A DNA stretch of 64,000 nt, from contig NZ_CP092417.1 of NCBI RefSeq assembly GCF_023716865.1, forward strand, positions 6,240,001 to 6,304,000, read 5' to 3'. Below the pieces are notes generated by a model, which did not search any database, was not told the DNA's origin, and worked only from the letters and a program-made list of their open reading frames with translations. How positions within the stretch are numbered: position 1 is the first letter of the stretch; each line of letters starts with the position of its first letter. The DNA is from Endozoicomonas sp. SCSIO W0465 (GTDB lineage Bacteria; Pseudomonadota; Gammaproteobacteria; Pseudomonadales; Endozoicomonadaceae). Of the stretch, positions 43,787 to 51,972 are shown in pieces. The position numbers and the translations under genes were made by a program.

Positions 43787-45665
43787 AGAGTTCTTCCTCC
43801 GGTCGCAGTGCCTTATCGGTGTCAATATCCAAGGACTTCAGGTATTCGTTATAGAGATAGCGGTGGTCAGTCATCGGCCCCAGTACCGGGTTCATACTGA
43901 CATTCAGGGCATTCATCATCCGTTCCGATTGCAGCTCTTTGGCCACCAGTGCCGCACTGCCCATCGCTACCACATCCAGATCGCCTCGCTTGGCGTCTTC
44001 ACTGTCACTCCAGCGCATGGCGAAATTAAACAGGCTATCGATCAGGGGGACTGTGGCGTAGTCGTCAATGTTTTTCACCACGCTTTTCAGAGCCACATTG
44101 GCAGCAGTCATCAGCATGCTCATGCCGCTGGCGGTCTTGTTCAGGCTCTGGGTCTGTTCGCCATGGGTGTAACTGGGAAGGGACGTTTCTTCATCCGCAA
44201 ACCGTCGGAACAGTTCAAAGATGCCGGACAGGTCTTTCTGGTTGCTCTGGATATTGATGGCCTGAATCATCGGACCTTCACCGGCTTCACCGTCATAAAA
44301 CCAGAGTCGGTAGGGGTAAATTTTCTTGGCATCTTCCAGGCTCATGCCTTCCGGAAATTTGCTCACATCCATCTGAAACATGGGGCCAGCGGTGAGGGCG
44401 GCATTGTCCAGCAGCGCCCGGCCAGTGGAGTTCATCACATCCTGGCTATCGTTCATCATATAGGGGATGCCGATGCCCCAGAACCGGTGCAGCACACTTT
44501 CGTAGGGAACAAACTTGTAGGGGATCGCTTCCGGCTTCAACGGGTTGAGCCGTGCCATGATCATCCGGCCATCGCAGATCCAGATGTTGGCCTGGTACTC
44601 GGCCTGCTCATCAATATCACCAACCCCATACTCCTGCAGCTGCTGGCCATCCACCGGCCCCCAGTACTCGAGGACATCAAAACGGTTGGGTGTCACATGC
44701 TGCTCATCGTTGTCGTTGATATTACGCAGCTCCCGTTCGTAATCTTCAGGGACATGGTTCCCCTGGGGAGACTCCATCAGAATGGCGTGAATGGTCTCGG
44801 TCTCAAAACCGTGACTGCCTGCCAGTTCCCGTAGCTCATGTTTGGTCAGCACATGGCGGCGGAACAGATCGTTGGGCTTGCCGGGATCGTGGGAATAGGG
44901 ATCGGGAAACAGATCAAAGACACTGGCCCATTCAATATCCGGCTCAATGCTCTGGCGCTCGATCAGTTTCCACTCATCACCCTCGCTCTCCCACTTCTCA
45001 TGGTTACGGATATTCAACGTGGCCACCTTGATACAGCCAGTGCCAAGGGTGACTTGCTCCTTCACCATCTTTTTTATTTCGGTGAGCGCGTTGGCATTGA
45101 TCAGGTAGTCCTTGATCAACCGCTTCATTTTCATAGCGGCTTCGTTGGCGCGTTCCAGTGCTTCGGCCATCAGTGCCCGTTCCATCTCATCGTTTCGTTC
45201 CTGGATGAGTTGGTTACGGGTGTGGGGATCAAGTCGATAGGGGAGCAGTTCCTGAATGGCCATCATACGGATCTGTCGTTTAATCGACGCCGGAATGTCG
45301 GCCATTGGGCTGGGCACAATATCCCAGAAACTGTCCACGTTTTGAAACAGCAGATCCACCAGTCGAGAATAAGCGGCATTGACCTTGGTGGCGGTGATCT
45401 TGATAAACACCCGGCTTAACGCCTGCTGCTCTTCCATCACCTTTTCTTGCTCGGAACCGTATTCACCCTTTACCGCACGGAGCGCTTCCAGCCACTCGTC
45501 TTCCACTTCCCGCCGGGCTTCCCGGTATCCCTGCCAGCGGCTTTGCAGGTCAGCGGCAAAGGCATCCCGCACGGCCTGTTCACGACGTTCTTTGTCCAGA
45601 GAAGAGTTCATCTCAGCTTGAGTCACCTCATCCGGGGTAGCGACCATTACCAGTCCGTGTTCCAT
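43599..45665 (-). CDS. Portal protein
   Basis: From the ATG at 45665 (AAGG upstream) the product is 688 aa, within the size of large phage portals. Features: an N-terminal helical wing; EWASVFDLFPDPYSHDPGKP, YEYRF-like strands such as FDVLEYWGPVDGQQLQEYGV; the portal-type DVMNSTGRALLDNAAL and IFELFRRFADEETSLPSYTHG; and LNKTASGMSMLMTAANVALK near the C-terminus, common to podovirus head-tail connector portals. It forms the dodecameric ring for DNA packaging. It follows terminase. Late-gene order and length agree. A longer start at 45698 lacks a ribosome site. Confidence 0.87.
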   Translation of the reverse strand: MEHGLVMVATPDEVTQAEMNSSLDKERREQAVRDAFAADLQSRWQGYREARREVEDEWLEALRAVKGEYGSEQEKVMEEQQALSRVFIKITATKVNAAYSRLVDLLFQNVDSFWDIVPSPMADIPASIKRQIRMMAIQELLPYRLDPHTRNQLIQERNDEMERALMAEALERANEAAMKMKRLIKDYLINANALTEIKKMVKEQVTLGTGCIKVATLNIRNHEKWESEGDEWKLIERQSIEPDIEWASVFDLFPDPYSHDPGKPNDLFRRHVLTKHELRELAGSHGFETETIHAILMESPQGNHVPEDYERELRNINDNDEQHVTPNRFDVLEYWGPVDGQQLQEYGVGDIDEQAEYQANIWICDGRMIMARLNPLKPEAIPYKFVPYESVLHRFWGIGIPYMMNDSQDVMNSTGRALLDNAALTAGPMFQMDVSKFPEGMSLEDAKKIYPYRLWFYDGEAGEGPMIQAINIQSNQKDLSGIFELFRRFADEETSLPSYTHGEQTQSLNKTASGMSMLMTAANVALKSVVKNIDDYATVPLIDSLFNFAMRWSDSEDAKRGDLDVVAMGSAALVAKELQSERMMNALNVSMNPVLGPMTDHRYLYNEYLKSLDIDTDKALRPEEELYAQPDAHEQGGSGGDQRPGQSGQLSGNESVPRPSQNLTVGQAGPRIGGKGYPAVAGPDQRTG

Positions 45666-45942
45666 CACTTGACCTTCTTGCCTCTGCGTCGCTGCCATTC
45701 AAGGCGATGTCCGGCCATAATGGCTGGCCAGCTCCCTACCATCTGCTGGGTAAAAAGAATGAGGCTCTATTTTGATTACGAACTGCTCTACAGTGAAAAC
45801 TGACTGTAGGTCACGAAAAACAAGGATTGGGCAACATTACCGGACAATATGCTGACAACCTTTGTAGATAAAGGGCTTCAGCAATGTTCAACCCAGTAGC
45901 AGTCTGAAATCCTACAAGAGCCAAGAATGATTGTCCGTTCCA
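45666..45942. other. Intergenic gap between terminase and portal
   Basis: About 277 bp without a credible gene. A perfect small hairpin, CTACAGT ... ACTGTAG, with an 8-base loop lies at 45788-45809, and CGGCCATAATGGCTGGCC near 45712 is another dyad. These may be transcript processing or repeat remnants. Confidence 0.45.
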
Positions 45943-47562
45943 TCAGTAGGCTGACTTTCCTGGCGAGCGATACCTCAGCTCGTTGATATTGATCTTCCGT
46001 CGTGGAAGTTTGAGCACCATCTGCTGGGCGATGGCGTAGCTGATCACCCGATCATCGAAGCAGCCTTCCTGGGCATTAGTGGCGCCGTTGTCTTCGATGA
46101 CGTAGGTCTGGCACTCGGCGACGGTGTCCTTGTTGCAGATACCACTCTCACCATCCCGCAGTAAGGCGGCGAGGTGGTCGATCATCAGTGGCTTGGATTT
46201 CGTGGTGGTCTGCCAGCCGAGGCGTTTGGTGCGCTTCTGGCTTCGCTGGTCCACGGTGGTTTCCATGTAGAGATTGGGGTACTTCAGGTCTTTCAGTTTG
46301 GTCAGGGTGGTGAGACCGTGGTTATTCCTCTCCACGCCGATCAGGGCATTGTGGTAGTAACGCCCCAGGTGATTAAGCATCTTGCCCAGATCGTCCGGAG
46401 CTACATGCCCATGCCAGTGCGCCACCTGATAGCCGTCACGGTCACACACGTCGATGGTTGAGTAATCACCGTGCTTGTGCTGGTCATTGGCCGGTGCCAG
46501 CCCTTCCGCCACATCCGATCCCACCACATACTGGGTAGCAGGTTTGGGATGCTCCCAGATCTGCAGCAAACCCGGCTTGTGCCGGTTGATGCCGTTGGGG
46601 GTCAGTTCAATGGACTGGGTTGGGGAGTAACACTCGACTTTGGCCGCTTCGGTGTGTTTGGGATCAAACACCGGGCGACCGGAAAACAGAAACGCCTCCT
46701 GGATATTGCAGGGGTATTCCTGTTTAAATTTGTCTTCGGATTTCAGCTCATAGATTTTCTGGCGACGCCACTGGAGCTGTTGATCATCCAGGTCATACTG
46801 CTGCTTCAGGTATCGTTCGTCGGTGTCGGCCGTGAAGTCGGCGGGGACTTCGCTGCGGTACTCGTCCTGCCAGAACCAAGGTATAAACACCAGTTCAAAA
46901 TCACCGCGCCCAGCATCAGCGTCCATAACATAATCATAAAACACACCACCGACGCCATTAGCAGTGCTTTCCAGAATAACTTCGGTATTATTTTCATTGG
47001 GTACTGCCTGTAATACACCCGCCAGGTGTTCATCCGCATTGGGCCAGAACGCCACTTCCGATCCATGAAACAGCTGTGCCGTGGATGAACGACCGGCTCC
47101 TTTATTGCCAGCGGTGCCTACCCGATACCCGGAGTCGTGATAGAACTCCAACAGTTTGGAGCTCTTATTCTTCAGATCCCTCTGGGTAAACGGGGGCTGA
47201 TTGTCGTGATACCGCTGCACCATATCAAACAGATTGGCGGTGGCATCCGCTTCATGGGTCAGGATATAAGCCCGCAACCCCTTGCGATTGCTCACCAGCC
47301 AGTAAAAGCGGCCTTCAGTATAGGTGGAGCAGCCCTGTTGTCTGCCCTTAAGCACCACAATTCTTACTTTGCCGGTGCGCCTTCTCTGGTCTTCGATCCG
47401 GCTGTCCAGGTACCGCTGAGCCTTGTTCAGCTGAAAGCGAATCACTCTGGCGCTTTTGGTGCGGATCTTCAGGCATTTGCGAGCATAGAACGGAAACTCG
47501 GTGAGCAGCCGCTCCCTGGCAGGCTTTTTACCGGGAGCTACCCGTCCTTTTCTTCCAGCCAT
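45943..47562 (-). CDS. Terminase large subunit
   Basis: The protein is 539 aa. The N-terminal ATPase has a Walker A-like KGRQQGCST and a Walker B-like TAQLFHGSEVAFW, with FIPWFWQDEYRSEVPAD further on. The C-terminal nuclease has the acidic motifs in VVGSDVAEGLAPANDQHKHGDYSTIDVCD and IGVERNNHG, with DDRVISYAIAQQM at the end. Together they pump and cut DNA at the portal. It overlaps the small terminase by 25 bp. Length is in the usual 450-700 range. Start MAGRKGRV is the first ATG. Confidence 0.93.
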   Translation of the reverse strand: MAGRKGRVAPGKKPARERLLTEFPFYARKCLKIRTKSARVIRFQLNKAQRYLDSRIEDQRRRTGKVRIVVLKGRQQGCSTYTEGRFYWLVSNRKGLRAYILTHEADATANLFDMVQRYHDNQPPFTQRDLKNKSSKLLEFYHDSGYRVGTAGNKGAGRSSTAQLFHGSEVAFWPNADEHLAGVLQAVPNENNTEVILESTANGVGGVFYDYVMDADAGRGDFELVFIPWFWQDEYRSEVPADFTADTDERYLKQQYDLDDQQLQWRRQKIYELKSEDKFKQEYPCNIQEAFLFSGRPVFDPKHTEAAKVECYSPTQSIELTPNGINRHKPGLLQIWEHPKPATQYVVGSDVAEGLAPANDQHKHGDYSTIDVCDRDGYQVAHWHGHVAPDDLGKMLNHLGRYYHNALIGVERNNHGLTTLTKLKDLKYPNLYMETTVDQRSQKRTKRLGWQTTTKSKPLMIDHLAALLRDGESGICNKDTVAECQTYVIEDNGATNAQEGCFDDRVISYAIAQQMVLKLPRRKININELRYRSPGKSAY

Positions 47563-47897
47563 TCGTCCAGCGTCGGTATCTTTTCCGCTACCACGGTCTG
47601 CTCATGGCGATCCCGCCAGTGGTAACGGTTTTTCATGTACATGATCAGCATGGCGGGGGAGACATCCTTGTTCATACCCAGCGCTCCCTGCATGTACTTC
47701 TCTTCCCAGAACACCTCAGCCAGCACATCTGCCTGGGTCACAGCTTCAGCAAATTCCTCATGCTTATCGATGTACGACAGAAATGTGTTGTAGCTGATCC
47801 CCATCTCCGTAGCGGTCGCTTTCCGGCTTAAACCGGTGCTCATCAGTGCCTTCACCTGCTCGCACATTTCCAGCTTGTATTTGCTGTGGTTGGCCAT
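47538..47897 (-). CDS. Terminase small subunit candidate
   Basis: From ATG 47897 the product is 119 aa. It carries a helix-turn-helix-like KALMSTGLSRKATATEMGISYNTFLSYIDKHEEF near residues 15-50, and a helical C-terminus (LGMNKDVSPAMLIMYMKNRY). DNA-binding small terminases choose the packaging site. Its place directly before the large subunit and the 25-bp overlap support the call. Longer in-frame starts exist upstream but lack a ribosome site. Confidence 0.82.
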   Translation of the reverse strand: MANHSKYKLEMCEQVKALMSTGLSRKATATEMGISYNTFLSYIDKHEEFAEAVTQADVLAEVFWEEKYMQGALGMNKDVSPAMLIMYMKNRYHWRDRHEQTVVAEKIPTLDEWLEEKDG

Positions 47898-47899
47898 GG

Positions 47900-48148
47900 T
47901 CAAAAAAACTGCTTGATGGCAAAGGCGATGATGCCTGCCGTGGTGGTGGCCGCGATCCACTGAATCACGCTGCTGATGGTGGAGTTCTTCAGCACGGCTT
48001 TCTCAATGGTGTCCAGCCGTTCTTCACTGCGCTTTTCCCGAAGAGCAAGGTTCACCATGCGCTCATCGTGTTTGGCCAGGGTCTGCAGGATCTGGGTAAT
48101 GCCATCCAGCTTCTGCTCGATCCGGTTGAACCGTTCTTCGTCTGCCAT
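47900..48148 (-). CDS. XhlA-like lysis accessory protein
   Basis: From ATG 48148 (AAGGAGA just before) the product is 82 aa. A coiled coil (FNRIEQKLDGITQILQTLAK, LREKRSEERLDTIEKAVLK) is followed by one C-terminal membrane span (VIQWIAATTTAGIIAFAIKQFF). The layout is that of XhlA-type holin-associated proteins. It lies between holin and terminase in a lysis cassette, which supports a role with the holin. Confidence 0.78.
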   Translation of the reverse strand: MADEERFNRIEQKLDGITQILQTLAKHDERMVNLALREKRSEERLDTIEKAVLKNSTISSVIQWIAATTTAGIIAFAIKQFF

Positions 48149-48150
48149 GG

Positions 48151-48558
48151 CTATCTCCTTGCCACGCCCTTCAGCTTTTCCAAGGTCCGGGCACCTCCCA
48201 AGCCCAGCAAACAAAGCAGTAAAGTAATCACCGTGCTGGTGTCCGCTGTGGGTAACTGCTGAACCACTTCGGCTTTATCCACAAGCATCAAACCGATGAT
48301 CACTACATCACGAACAATCCAGGTCCAGGCAAGAATCAATACACAGAGCCAACCCAGTGCAGGCCGCCAGCCAGAGACAAAGACCGAGGGATGTTTGGCT
48401 TCTTCAATGTTGGCCATTGCCTGCAGGATATGGGGTTGCTGCAACTGATGATTCAACGAGGATTCAGCTTTGGCCCGCTCTTCATCGGATGTGAACAAAG
48501 CATCAAGTCCACCCATCAGCTCTTTGGCTACCCCTGCCATCGGGTTCAGTTTAATCAT
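48151..48558 (-). CDS. Holin, 3TM family
   Basis: From ATG 48558 the product is 135 aa. A polar N-terminal part (KLNPMAGVAKELMGGLDALF) with EERAKAESSLNHQLQQPHIL is followed by SVFVSGWRPALGWLCVLILAWTWIVRD, DVVIIGLMLVDKAEVV and VITLLLCLLGLGGARTLEKL. The HPSVFVSGWRPALGW pattern is typical of the GTA/3TM phage holins. Holins form membrane pores that trigger lysis. The start overlaps the endolysin stop by 8 bp (ATGATTAA). It leads directly into the XhlA-like gene. Confidence 0.9.
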   Translation of the reverse strand: MIKLNPMAGVAKELMGGLDALFTSDEERAKAESSLNHQLQQPHILQAMANIEEAKHPSVFVSGWRPALGWLCVLILAWTWIVRDVVIIGLMLVDKAEVVQQLPTADTSTVITLLLCLLGLGGARTLEKLKGVARR

Positions 48559-48907
48559 CGTCCACCAGCTCGAAGTGTGGGTAATCCTTAAACCGGTGAT
48601 CCCTGATTTCACCATCCCGATCCCAGTCACCACCCCAGCGCAGTTTGATGCCCATCCCCCTGGGCAATACCCAGAACAAAACCGGCAAAGTGTGCCGCTC
48701 GTTGATAATCAAACCAGTTAATGGGATAGGCCATCACATCCACCGCCTTACTGGGCAGCTCGTTATGATTACTGTCAGGCCACTGCAATTCCGATTTACC
48801 ACTTTCAAACGCCAGCGTCTGGGCTGCCTCATTCCCGATGACCACAAATAATCGTACAGTCGTAATGCTCAATCACCTTATTGAACACGCGCTGAAGCCG
48901 CTCATCA

Positions 48908-50838
48908 ATCGGGTAAGGGCCGGTCTTTCTCCAGCCCTCCCCACAGCACCCGGCATGCGGGTCCGCACCGGGCGGTTCAACGATGATGGTGAAACCTGAT
49001 CCATAAGTCTTTCAATGAAACAAGCCCAATTTTCGCGAGGTAACTGTTATTCAGTGCCTGTTGTACCGCATAGGTTTTACTCAGACGGTAATACCCTTTG
49101 CTGCTGGCTGCGATCTTGGCGGCGTTAATTTTATCAACGCCTAACCTGACCAGATTCTTAAAACGGGTTTTCGGCTTGCGCCATTGCTTCAGAAAGCAGC
49201 AACGGATTCGCCGACGTATCCATTGATCCAGCAGGGGAATTGGTCGGTGATATTCCGATAACCGGAAATACCCCATCCAACCCCGGATATATTGTGCCAA
49301 TTTGCGTAACCGATGTTGCATTGAGACACCCCAGCGACGACTGGTCAACTTGAGTATCCGGTATTTGAATCGGTCCAGACACTTCTGGGCCCAGCGAACT
49401 TTCTTCCCTGTGAAGGTGAAACTCAGGAATTCGCTTTCTGTTGCTTTCACAACTTTACTTTTCCGGGAGTTAATCTTCAGTTTCAATTTGCGTTCAATGA
49501 ATTGGGTAATGCTGTGCATCACCCGATCCCCTGCACGCTGACTTTTGACGAGAATCACAAAATCATCACAGTATCTTGCAAAGCAATGACCCCGATATTC
49601 AAGCTCCTTGTCGAGTTCGTCGAGGACCACATTAGACAGCAAGGGTGATAAAGGCCCACCCTGTGGCATGCCAACCCTGGTCGGGTAGACATTGCCCTCA
49701 ATCATGACACCGGAGCGCAGGTAGCTACCAATCAGTTTCAGAAGGCGTTTGTCGCGGACCTTACGGGAGACCCTCGACATCAAAACGTCGTGATTAACCG
49801 TATCAAAGAATTTACTCAGATCAACGTCAACAGCGTAATGAAGCCCCCGGTTGATCAACTGCTTAACCTGACGGACTCCGTCGTGTGCTGACCGTCCCGG
49901 TCGGTAGCCGAAGCTGTTTGGAGAGAAACCCGGATCAAAGACAGGGGTCAGCACCTGCACAATGGCCTGCTGTATGACCCTATCCATCACGGTAGGGATT
50001 CCCAGCAAACGCTCACCGCCGTCCGGCTTTTCTATAACATGTCGGCGCACGGGTGATGGCTGGTAGGTTCCGTCCAATAAGGCTTGACGCACTGAAGGCC
50101 AATGCTGTTTGGCAAAGTCTGGATAAGCTTCAATAGTGACTCCATCAATACCCGGAGCACCCTTGTTGCTTTTGACCTGTTTCCATGCACTTGCCAGATT
50201 AGCCGGTTCAAGTACGCAATTTAGTAGATCATGGTTCAAAGCTGGTTAAAGATTCTGTCGCCAAGTACGGTGAGTCGCCGGACGGCTGCATCGCCTTGAG
50301 GGAATCAGTCTCCTCTTTGTCGTCGATGTTCGGCCCTTCGCTAACGACTTCCCATCCGTTAATGGCTTCTGTCGTACAGCTACTATGGCCTCTGCTGACT
50401 TCTGTCCAATCACCACGCGGAGTTACCTCTGCTGGCGCTATTGGTTGCCATCGGGTTTGCTCGAACAGGATGATGAGACCTGTTCGCCGAGCCTGTTGTA
50501 ACCAGTGGCTGAGAGCTGGGAATTACCAATCGCATGTTGAACAGATCTCCCCGGATAAGGACATGAACTTTCAGTGCACAACCGCCGCATTTACCGTGTC
50601 TCACGAACCATAGGGCTTTGTGATCCTTGGCTCACTCGCCCAGAGACTCAGCCTTATATGCGATTTCTGTACGTCGGCTCGCACCTTTGCACTCAGACTG
50701 CCTCCGCACAGCCCCTCGCGGGACTGCACTTGCCTTAAGCTAGTGGTTGTCATCAGCAGGCGTCTTTACCGCCAGTCAGATGTAGGTTCTCCCACAGGGG
50801 ACTTTCACCCCATCAGTTCATGCCCATGCCGGGCGTAC
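48908..50838 (-). mobile_element. Group II intron inside the endolysin gene, 1,931 bp
   Basis: The 5' end reads GTACGCCCGGCATGGGC (minus strand, from 50838), a one-base variant of the GUGCG start. The 3' end reads CTTACCCGAT at 48908, preceded by a domain-V-like hairpin (GAACCGCCCGGTGCGGACCC ... GCATGCCGGGT). The exon ends ...TCGACTTG and TGATGAGC join to restore the host reading frame exactly (STC then DER). The intron encodes its own reverse transcriptase/maturase. Both ends were placed from sequence motifs. Confidence 0.85.
48977..50239 (-). CDS. ltrA: Group II intron reverse transcriptase/maturase
   Basis: The protein is 420 aa. Reverse transcriptase motifs: RLLGIPTVMDRVIQQAI, FSPNSFGYRPGRSAHDGV, YAVDVDLSKFFDTVNHD, RVGMPQGGPLSPLLSNVVLDELD, and the catalytic FARYCDDFVILV, where YCDD replaces the usual YADD but keeps both Asp. 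The maturase (X) domain is RLRKLAQYIRGWMGYFRLSEYH. No HNH endonuclease domain follows, since the protein ends shortly after KDLWIRFHHHR. Such En-minus enzymes retrohome at replication forks or into single-stranded DNA. It lies inside the intron at 48908-50838. Confidence 0.95.
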   Translation of the reverse strand: MNHDLLNCVLEPANLASAWKQVKSNKGAPGIDGVTIEAYPDFAKQHWPSVRQALLDGTYQPSPVRRHVIEKPDGGERLLGIPTVMDRVIQQAIVQVLTPVFDPGFSPNSFGYRPGRSAHDGVRQVKQLINRGLHYAVDVDLSKFFDTVNHDVLMSRVSRKVRDKRLLKLIGSYLRSGVMIEGNVYPTRVGMPQGGPLSPLLSNVVLDELDKELEYRGHCFARYCDDFVILVKSQRAGDRVMHSITQFIERKLKLKINSRKSKVVKATESEFLSFTFTGKKVRWAQKCLDRFKYRILKLTSRRWGVSMQHRLRKLAQYIRGWMGYFRLSEYHRPIPLLDQWIRRRIRCCFLKQWRKPKTRFKNLVRLGVDKINAAKIAASSKGYYRLSKTYAVQQALNNSYLAKIGLVSLKDLWIRFHHHR

Positions 50839-50926
50839 CAAGTCGACAAATGTCGCCTGGACGAAGCGGAAAAGTGAAACATGAAGCCCCTTTTTTATAG
50901 TGGTTCAGTTTGGGAGTGACAGATAC

Positions 50927-50958
50927 TAAAAACCCGGCGATGAGAGCCGAGTTTCTTT
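50927..50958. terminator. Hairpin between the endolysin and the Arc-like gene
   Basis: AAACCCGGC and GCCGAGTTT pair around a 6-base loop and are followed on the plus strand by CTTTG. On the minus strand it would lie between the Arc-like gene and the endolysin. It may end early transcripts or be the target of a late antiterminator. Confidence 0.5.
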
Positions 50959-51049
50959 GAAGGATTCAAGCAACGGGGAAGTGAATGATCTGGAACTTTC
51001 CCAGCCTGAGCTTTTACCGTACTTTGTGGGTCATTTTTAGTCAAGAGTA

Positions 51050-51361
51050 CTAAAAACGACTTTTAATGATATTTATCACAGCATCTGCTAGATCATGCTG
51101 ATATTGTTCACTGCAAACATATTCAATACGTGATCTGAGTCGTTTTAACTCATCCATTAAATTCCCTATAGTCTCCACATCAAACACTTCATCACCAAGC
51201 GTACAATCACCATCATCTTCCATATCTAGCATGTAATTCAGACGGGTAACAATTTCAGCATTCAATGAACGCCCTTTTCGTTTTGCAGATTTTTGCATAC
51301 GCATTCTAATATCAAGGGGCAGTCTAACAGAGAATTGACTGGCCTCTTCGGTACTCTTCAT
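51050..51361 (-). CDS. Arc-family ribbon-helix-helix regulator
   Basis: The protein is 103 aa. Residues 8-50 (FSVRLPLDIRMRMQKSAKRKGRSLNAEIVTRL) match the Arc/Mnt DNA-binding fold, with the S-L-N-A-E-I signature of the second helix. A C-terminal helix may add oligomerisation (LMDELKRLRSRIEYV). AAGGAGCGGTA precedes the ATG. It is the last early gene before the endolysin, in a place where phages often put a late-gene regulator. It could control late transcription. Confidence 0.82.
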   Translation of the reverse strand: MKSTEEASQFSVRLPLDIRMRMQKSAKRKGRSLNAEIVTRLNYMLDMEDDGDCTLGDEVFDVETIGNLMDELKRLRSRIEYVCSEQYQHDLADAVINIIKSRF

Positions 51362-51429
51362 TACCGCTCCTTGTTAGTCCGATGGTTTGATCAGAGTGTA
51401 GTCACAATCAGAAACGGCTCTTAATCGCA

Positions 51430-51963
51430 TTAATTTTCATACCTAATAGCACCTGCCTTTTCCAACAACTCCTCCGCCTGATCCTCTGCCAATCTGATCC
51501 ATTCGCTGCACACGTCCTCACAGGCAATACGCCAGCGGTAAAGTGTCTTACGGCTTTTTCCAGTAATCTCAACCTTGCCTCGCTTCTGCTGCATATCAGG
51601 ATACTGCAGTAACCACATCAGATAGAGAGCAAGCATTACCGGATTCTTGCGGATTGCCCTTGGTATCCGTTCATTGCTCCTGAAAAGATGAACCACCTGT
51701 AACCATGCACTGGAACGGTTTGCCTGATTATCGTCATACCGAATCGTCAGAAGGGCAAAGAGTTCCGGCTGCATTCTTTCCCGCAGGTCTCCCTTGTTAA
51801 TACCATCATCACCCAGTCGCTCATCCCGGGTACTCCGATACTCTGGAGCAATGGAGGTCTTTCGATAACCTGCGTTAATATCCCGTTGCCAGCTCGCCGT
51901 TTTTATCATTAGCTCCGGCGTTCCAAAGATCCGCATCAGGGCCGGTTCCAAAGCAAAGTACAT
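51430..51963 (-). CDS. Phage protein, possible late-gene regulator
   Basis: The protein is 177 aa. The C-terminal half has a helix-turn-helix-like KVEITGKSRKTLYRWRIACEDV, and the middle is helical and aromatic (FALLTIRYDDNQANRSSAWL). Its position between the methyltransferase and the Arc-like gene, at the end of the early operon, matches where Q-type or antitermination-like genes lie, but I do not recognise the family. AGGAGA precedes the ATG. Confidence 0.55.
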   Translation of the reverse strand: MYFALEPALMRIFGTPELMIKTASWQRDINAGYRKTSIAPEYRSTRDERLGDDGINKGDLRERMQPELFALLTIRYDDNQANRSSAWLQVVHLFRSNERIPRAIRKNPVMLALYLMWLLQYPDMQQKRGKVEITGKSRKTLYRWRIACEDVCSEWIRLAEDQAEELLEKAGAIRYEN

Positions 51964-51972
51964 GGCGTTCTC

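Larger units (their letters stand above)
48551..50882 (-). pseudogene. M15 peptidase endolysin, split by a group II intron and frameshifted
   Basis: Exon 1 is 50839-50882 (ATG at 50882, AAGGGG before it) and exon 2 is 48551-48907. Joined across the intron they read FSASSRRHLSTCDERLQRVF ... YDCTIICGHR, the N-terminus of CwlK/VanY-type L-Ala-D-Glu endopeptidase endolysins. The catalytic zinc site parts follow: SNHNELPSKAVDVMAYP and DYPHFELVDDD. The joined exons are 401 nt, i.e. 133 codons plus two bases. The two extra bases are both G's: one in CATCGGGAAT near 48835 (just after GHR) and one in a run of five G's near 48660. Removing both gives a 132-aa intact enzyme, the usual size. It cleaves peptidoglycan and works with the holin next to it. 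Confidence 0.85.

Noticed and set aside
36439..45419. Plus-strand open frames opposite the portal and connector genes (36439-37512, 43728-44834, 44838-45419)
   Set aside because: All lie antisense to recognised minus-strand genes and show no family signature; treated as shadows.
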